DNA of 64,000 nt, from NCBI RefSeq assembly GCF_014646915.1, contig NZ_BMOE01000001.1, positions 1 through 64,000 of the forward strand. Direction: 5' to 3'. Numbering within the stretch: the stretch's first letter is position 1; every line of letters begins with the position of its first letter. Positions 60,764-64,000 of this stretch are shown in pieces. Both the position numbers and the translations under genes were made by a program. Below the pieces are notes generated by a model. The model saw only the letters and a list, made by a program, of their open reading frames with translations, searched no databases and was not told the origin of the DNA. This DNA is from Deinococcus aquiradiocola. Lineage in GTDB: Bacteria > Deinococcota > Deinococci > Deinococcales > Deinococcaceae.

Positions 60764-63667
60764 TCAGATGGGGCTGACGTTGAAGGTGAGGCCCTGTTCG
60801 CGGGTTTCGGGATTGGGATCGCGGCCCGCGATGAGGGCGTAGGTGGCGTGGTCGGGCGTGAGGTGGGTGTCCATGACGCGTTTGAGGTCGTCGAGGGTGA
60901 CGTTGAGGAGGCGGTTCAGGTAGGTTTCCTGCACGTCGGGGGTGTAGCCGCTGAGGTCGCCGTAGTAGCGCATGCGGCCGACGGTGTCGGGGCTGGTGAG
61001 GGGGTCGAGGCTTTTGCTGGCGCTGAGGACGGCTTCGGTGAGTTCGCGGTCGCCGTGGATGGTGTCGAGGAAGGTGCGGGCCTGGCGGTAGACGGTGAAG
61101 GTGCGGGCGATGTTGGGGTCGCGGTAGCTGGTCATGCGGAAGAGGCCGGTGCGGGCGTCGAAGCTGGCGTTGCCGCCGTACGCGCCGCCTTTCTCGCGCA
61201 GTTCGCGCAGGAGGTATTCGCTGGTGAGGAGGCGGGAGAGGGCGAGGAGGGCGGGGCTGTCGGGGTGGGTGTAGGGGACGGTGCGGTACGCGACGGCGTT
61301 GTATGCGACGGGTGTGTCGGTGGTGCGTGCGGTGGGCTGGCGGGGCGCGAGGGGGGCGGTGATGCCGGTCGCGGCGTGGCCGTGGAAGAGGGCGGTGATG
61401 CGGGTGAGGTCGAGGTTCAGGTCGTCGCGGGTGGCGGTGAGGCACAGGCGCGCCTGGCCCTGGAGGAGGCGGGCGTGGAGGGCGTTCAGGCGGGCGATGG
61501 TGCCGTGCCAGTCGCCGGTCTCGACGAGGGTTTCGAGGCGTTTGAGGGCGGTGAGGCCGCTCTGGCGTTCTTCGAGGGCCGCTTCGGGGCTGAGCTGGGC
61601 GGCGGCGAGGCGGGCGGCGTAGGCGTTGCCGCTGCCGACGATGCCGGCTTTCTGTCCGGCGACGCGCTGCTTGACGAGCTGTTCGAGGCGGGCGGCGTCG
61701 AAGGTGGGTGTGGCGATCACGTCGTGGAGGAGGTCGGCGAGGTCGCTGGCGTGGCGGCTGAGGGCCTTGCCGCCGAAGGTGAGGCTGACGCGCAGGTCGT
61801 CCAGGTGGTCGGGGCCGGTGCCGACGCTGGTGCTGGCGCTGATGCCGCCCGTGACGGCTTCGGCGCGCTGGCTGAGCGTGACGTAGTCCTGCCCGGCGGC
61901 GCCGCTGCGGGTGACGGCGAAGGCGTAGAGGGGCAGCAGGTCGAGTTCGTCGTCCGTGAGGTCGGGGACGCGCACCTGCACGTCGAGGTACACGAGGCCG
62001 CTGGTGGGCTGCTCGACGCGGCCGACGAGGGCGGTGCCGCTGTGCTCGGTGGTGTAGGCGGGCCGGGCGACGGTGCGCGTCACGTCCTGCAGGGTGAGGG
62101 TGGGGAGGACGCTGACGTCGTCTTCCTTGTCCTGGTCGGCGAGGAGCGTGACGGCTTCCTGCACGATGCGGTCGCGGTCGGCGTCGGTCAGGTCAGCGCT
62201 GAGGCGCGCTACCATCTCGCGTTCCGCTTCGACCTGCCGGTCCTGCATGGCAGGGTCGGGCGTGAGGGTGAGCGTGACGCGGTGCGGGTTGTTCAGGAGG
62301 CCGTCGCGGATCATGGTCTCGAAGACGGGTCCGGCGCTCCGGGCGTCGTGGAGGCGCTGGAGGGCCGCGTCGAGGTTCAGGCCGTCGAGCGGATCGCCGC
62401 CGTACAGCCACGGGCCGACCGCGCGGAACATCAGCTTGAGGGAGTAGGGCCACCCGGCGTTCGAGACTTCCTTCTGCGCGATCTCGAACTGGTGCAGGGC
62501 GCTGTCGACGAGGTCCGCGCCGATCCCTTCCTGCGCGATGCGGCCGAGCGTCTCCAGGATCAGGGTGTGCACGGCGGGCGCCTGTTCGGCGTTCAGGCCT
62601 TTCAGGCCGACCGAGAAGGCCCCCTCGCGGAAGCTGTCCTGGTAGCCGCTGCCGTCCGCGAGGGCGCTGCCGAGGCCGCTCTCGATGAGGGCGCGCGTGA
62701 GGGGCGCGGCGGGGTTGCCCACCAGAACCTCGCTGAGGACGCTCCAGCGGAGGTTCTCGTCCGGGTCGAAGCTGTGCCCGAGCTTCCACGCGATGAGGGC
62801 CTGCGCGCCGCGCTCCACGTCGCTGGACGGGTAGCTGGCCGTCACGGTGCGCGGCTCGGTGAAGGGCGTCTGGTCGGGAATGGAGACGTCGAGTTCGCTG
62901 GGCGTGAAGTGCGCCATGACGCCCGCCTCGATGGCGTCCAGGTACTCGTGCAGCGGCAGGTTCCCGTACGTGTAGAAGAACGCGTTGGAGGGGTGGTAGT
63001 GCGCCGCGTGGAAGTCCTTGAGGCCCTGGTACGTGAGGTTCGGGATCTCGGACGGTTCACCGCCGGAGTTGTTCGCGTACGTCAGGTCCGGGTACAGGGC
63101 CTTCTGCACGGTCTTCCACAGCACGCTGCTGGGGGAGGCCATGGCGCCCTTCATCTCGTTGTACACGACGCCCTGCATCTTCAGTTCGCTCGTCTTGTCG
63201 GCCGGGTCGGCGTTCTCGAAGCGGTGCCCGTCGCGCCGGAAGGACTCGTAGCGCAGCAGCGGGAAGAACGCCGCGTCGAGGTAGATGCCGAGCAGGTTGA
63301 AGTAGTCCTTGCGGTTGCGGGTGCTGTACAGGTACGTCGTCCAGTCGGAGGCCGTCATGGCGTTCATGAAGGTGTTCAGGCTGCGCGGAATCATCGCGAA
63401 GAACGGGTCCGCGACCGGGTAGTTGCGGCTGCCCATCAGGGCCGTGTGCTCCAGGATGTGCGCGACGCCGGTGCTGTCGCGGGGGACGGTCGGGAAGAAC
63501 ACTGCGAAGGTCTGGTTGTCGTCGTCGCGCCCGATGTGGATGTGCCGCGCGCCGAGCTCGTGGCGAAGCTGGTAGTACGTGGCCTGCACGCCGGGCAGGT
63601 CCACCACGCGTTCCACGGTGTAGCGGCCCAGCCGGGTTCCGGGGGTCGGTCTGTCAGTCACGGTCAT
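60764..63667 (-). CDS. M16C (PreP/insulinase-type) zinc metalloprotease
   Basis: A 967-residue peptidase that degrades peptides inside a closed two-half chamber. Inverted zinc motif HILEH (His70, Glu73, His74) plus third ligand Glu171 in YNEMKG, with the 100-residue spacing of presequence protease PreP. The C-terminal Arg/Tyr substrate-binding segment (LREKGGAYGGNASFD; RMTSYRDPN) is present. No signal peptide, so probably cytoplasmic. ATG 63667 follows TATATT by seven bases; the longer upstream frame is rejected for that reason. Confidence 0.93.
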   Translation of the reverse strand: MTVTDRPTPGTRLGRYTVERVVDLPGVQATYYQLRHELGARHIHIGRDDDNQTFAVFFPTVPRDSTGVAHILEHTALMGSRNYPVADPFFAMIPRSLNTFMNAMTASDWTTYLYSTRNRKDYFNLLGIYLDAAFFPLLRYESFRRDGHRFENADPADKTSELKMQGVVYNEMKGAMASPSSVLWKTVQKALYPDLTYANNSGGEPSEIPNLTYQGLKDFHAAHYHPSNAFFYTYGNLPLHEYLDAIEAGVMAHFTPSELDVSIPDQTPFTEPRTVTASYPSSDVERGAQALIAWKLGHSFDPDENLRWSVLSEVLVGNPAAPLTRALIESGLGSALADGSGYQDSFREGAFSVGLKGLNAEQAPAVHTLILETLGRIAQEGIGADLVDSALHQFEIAQKEVSNAGWPYSLKLMFRAVGPWLYGGDPLDGLNLDAALQRLHDARSAGPVFETMIRDGLLNNPHRVTLTLTPDPAMQDRQVEAEREMVARLSADLTDADRDRIVQEAVTLLADQDKEDDVSVLPTLTLQDVTRTVARPAYTTEHSGTALVGRVEQPTSGLVYLDVQVRVPDLTDDELDLLPLYAFAVTRSGAAGQDYVTLSQRAEAVTGGISASTSVGTGPDHLDDLRVSLTFGGKALSRHASDLADLLHDVIATPTFDAARLEQLVKQRVAGQKAGIVGSGNAYAARLAAAQLSPEAALEERQSGLTALKRLETLVETGDWHGTIARLNALHARLLQGQARLCLTATRDDLNLDLTRITALFHGHAATGITAPLAPRQPTARTTDTPVAYNAVAYRTVPYTHPDSPALLALSRLLTSEYLLRELREKGGAYGGNASFDARTGLFRMTSYRDPNIARTFTVYRQARTFLDTIHGDRELTEAVLSASKSLDPLTSPDTVGRMRYYGDLSGYTPDVQETYLNRLLNVTLDDLKRVMDTHLTPDHATYALIAGRDPNPETREQGLTFNVSPI

Positions 63668-63720
63668 GAGAGCGAATATACTGCGCGTGCCGTGCGCCAG
63701 AACGTGTGTTTGCTGCGGTC

Positions 63721-63909
63721 TGATACGGTGTTGCGCTGACCTCTCGAAGTCCAGCCGAGCGATAAGGGTACCAACAAGTCCGGTGTTGACGAGATGGAAG
63801 CGGGCTGGCGTCCTCTCCTGCGGAGCTGTACTGGTCATGGGCGCTGTTCTGCCCTAGAAGGGACGCTGGTGCTGTTTCCGGCATCCCTGGAATCGGATCA
63901 AAACCGTGT
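63721..63909 (+). repeat. Dispersed intergenic repeat, copy C (189 bp)
   Basis: Begins TGATACGGTGTTGCGC and ends GGATCAAAACCGTGT, matching both ends of copy A. About 60 extra bases lie inside (roughly 63795-63860), and the CTGAACT hairpin has decayed. This copy lies upstream of the M16 gene rather than at a gene 3' end. Bases 63668-63720 hold the M16 promoter only. Confidence 0.75.
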
Positions 63910-63953
63910 GCGGCCCTGCCGCGCGGCGTGCGTCCAGTCCGGGCCGGGCGCCG

Positions 63954-64000
63954 TCAGCGTGCGACGACGGCGTAGTACACGCGCTGCACCCCGGCCGTCT
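63954..64000 (-). CDS. Possible 3' end of a gene running off the right edge
   Basis: On the minus strand an open frame enters from base 64000 and ends at TGA 63956-63954, giving the C-terminal residues TAGVQRVYYAVVAR. Too short to identify; codon bias fits the host. Confidence 0.35.
   Translation of the reverse strand, partial: TAGVQRVYYAVVAR

Noticed and set aside
60689..63739. A 1016-codon open frame on the plus strand opposite the M16 protease
   Set aside because: It is antisense to an unambiguous protease with intact zinc motif. Its Val/Gly/Ala/Glu-rich composition is the usual artefact of GC-rich third positions on the opposite strand.

Overview
The window reads as a chromosomal segment of a high-GC Deinococcus-type bacterium. 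The inference rests on gene content (a stand-alone KdpD sensor fragment beside kdpFABC, a DUF4384/LGFP exported protein, a short mraZ-rsmH-ftsL-ftsI group) and on start-site architecture. More than a dozen genes have a -10 hexamer of the form TANNNT only 5-9 bases before the start codon and no Shine-Dalgarno, the leaderless arrangement known to be common in Deinococcus. GC content is high almost throughout. The exceptions are an AT-rich island near 8.7-8.96 kb and the 3' half of a giant Ig-like gene near 58.2-60.66 kb. No prophage, CRISPR array, rRNA operon or intact transposase gene was seen.

Layout. 0-4.3 kb: the 3' end of ftsH, a PEP-synthase-like fragment, an MFS transporter, an S4/RsuA pseudouridine synthase and RNase P RNA. 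4.3-8.4 kb: a DUF423 gene with a mini-ORF in front of it, then the division group mraZ-rsmH-ftsL-ftsI behind a clear MraZ box. 8.4-15.5 kb: an AT-rich intergenic island, a 3D-domain cell-wall protein, a LolC/E-like permease, a C-terminal processing protease, the agmatine-to-putrescine pair aguA-aguB and a YtxH-like protein. 15.6-20.4 kb: a monooxygenase, then a thiamine operon on the minus strand (TPP riboswitch, thiB, thiP, thiQ, thiamine pyrophosphokinase). 20.5-28 kb: NUDIX, acyltransferase, three tandem roadblock/LC7 genes, ybaB-recR, YceI, an NrtR-type regulator and membrane proteins. 28-41.4 kb: exported proteins, nrnA, HAD hydrolase, a four-gene overlapping cluster with a DJ-1-like member, holA, a Ser/Thr kinase, an amino-acid ABC permease with a mini-ORF leader, a PAS-GGDEF-EAL protein and tRNA-Ala(UGC). 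41.5-50.8 kb: an alpha/beta-hydrolase lipoprotein, a NarL-type two-component pair divergent from kdpF-(second small peptide)-kdpA-kdpB-kdpC, and the truncated kdpD. 50.9-64 kb: rlmN, TPR lipoprotein, SPOR protein, rex, two lipoproteins (one a 1454-residue Ig-like protein) and an M16C/PreP-type metalloprotease.

Points beyond routine annotation. (1) A dispersed repeat of about 85-190 bp has imperfect terminal inverted repeats. In three of four copies its first three bases are the in-frame stop codon of the neighbouring gene, and those copies lie between convergent genes. (2) Two mini-ORFs (17 and 21 codons) each have their own leaderless-type -10 and end in a GTGA overlap with the start of a downstream membrane-protein gene. 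(3) A second one-helix peptide lies between kdpF and kdpA. (4) FtsI/PBP2 lacks most of its usual N-terminal head. (5) The Ig-like giant gene changes base composition partway along.
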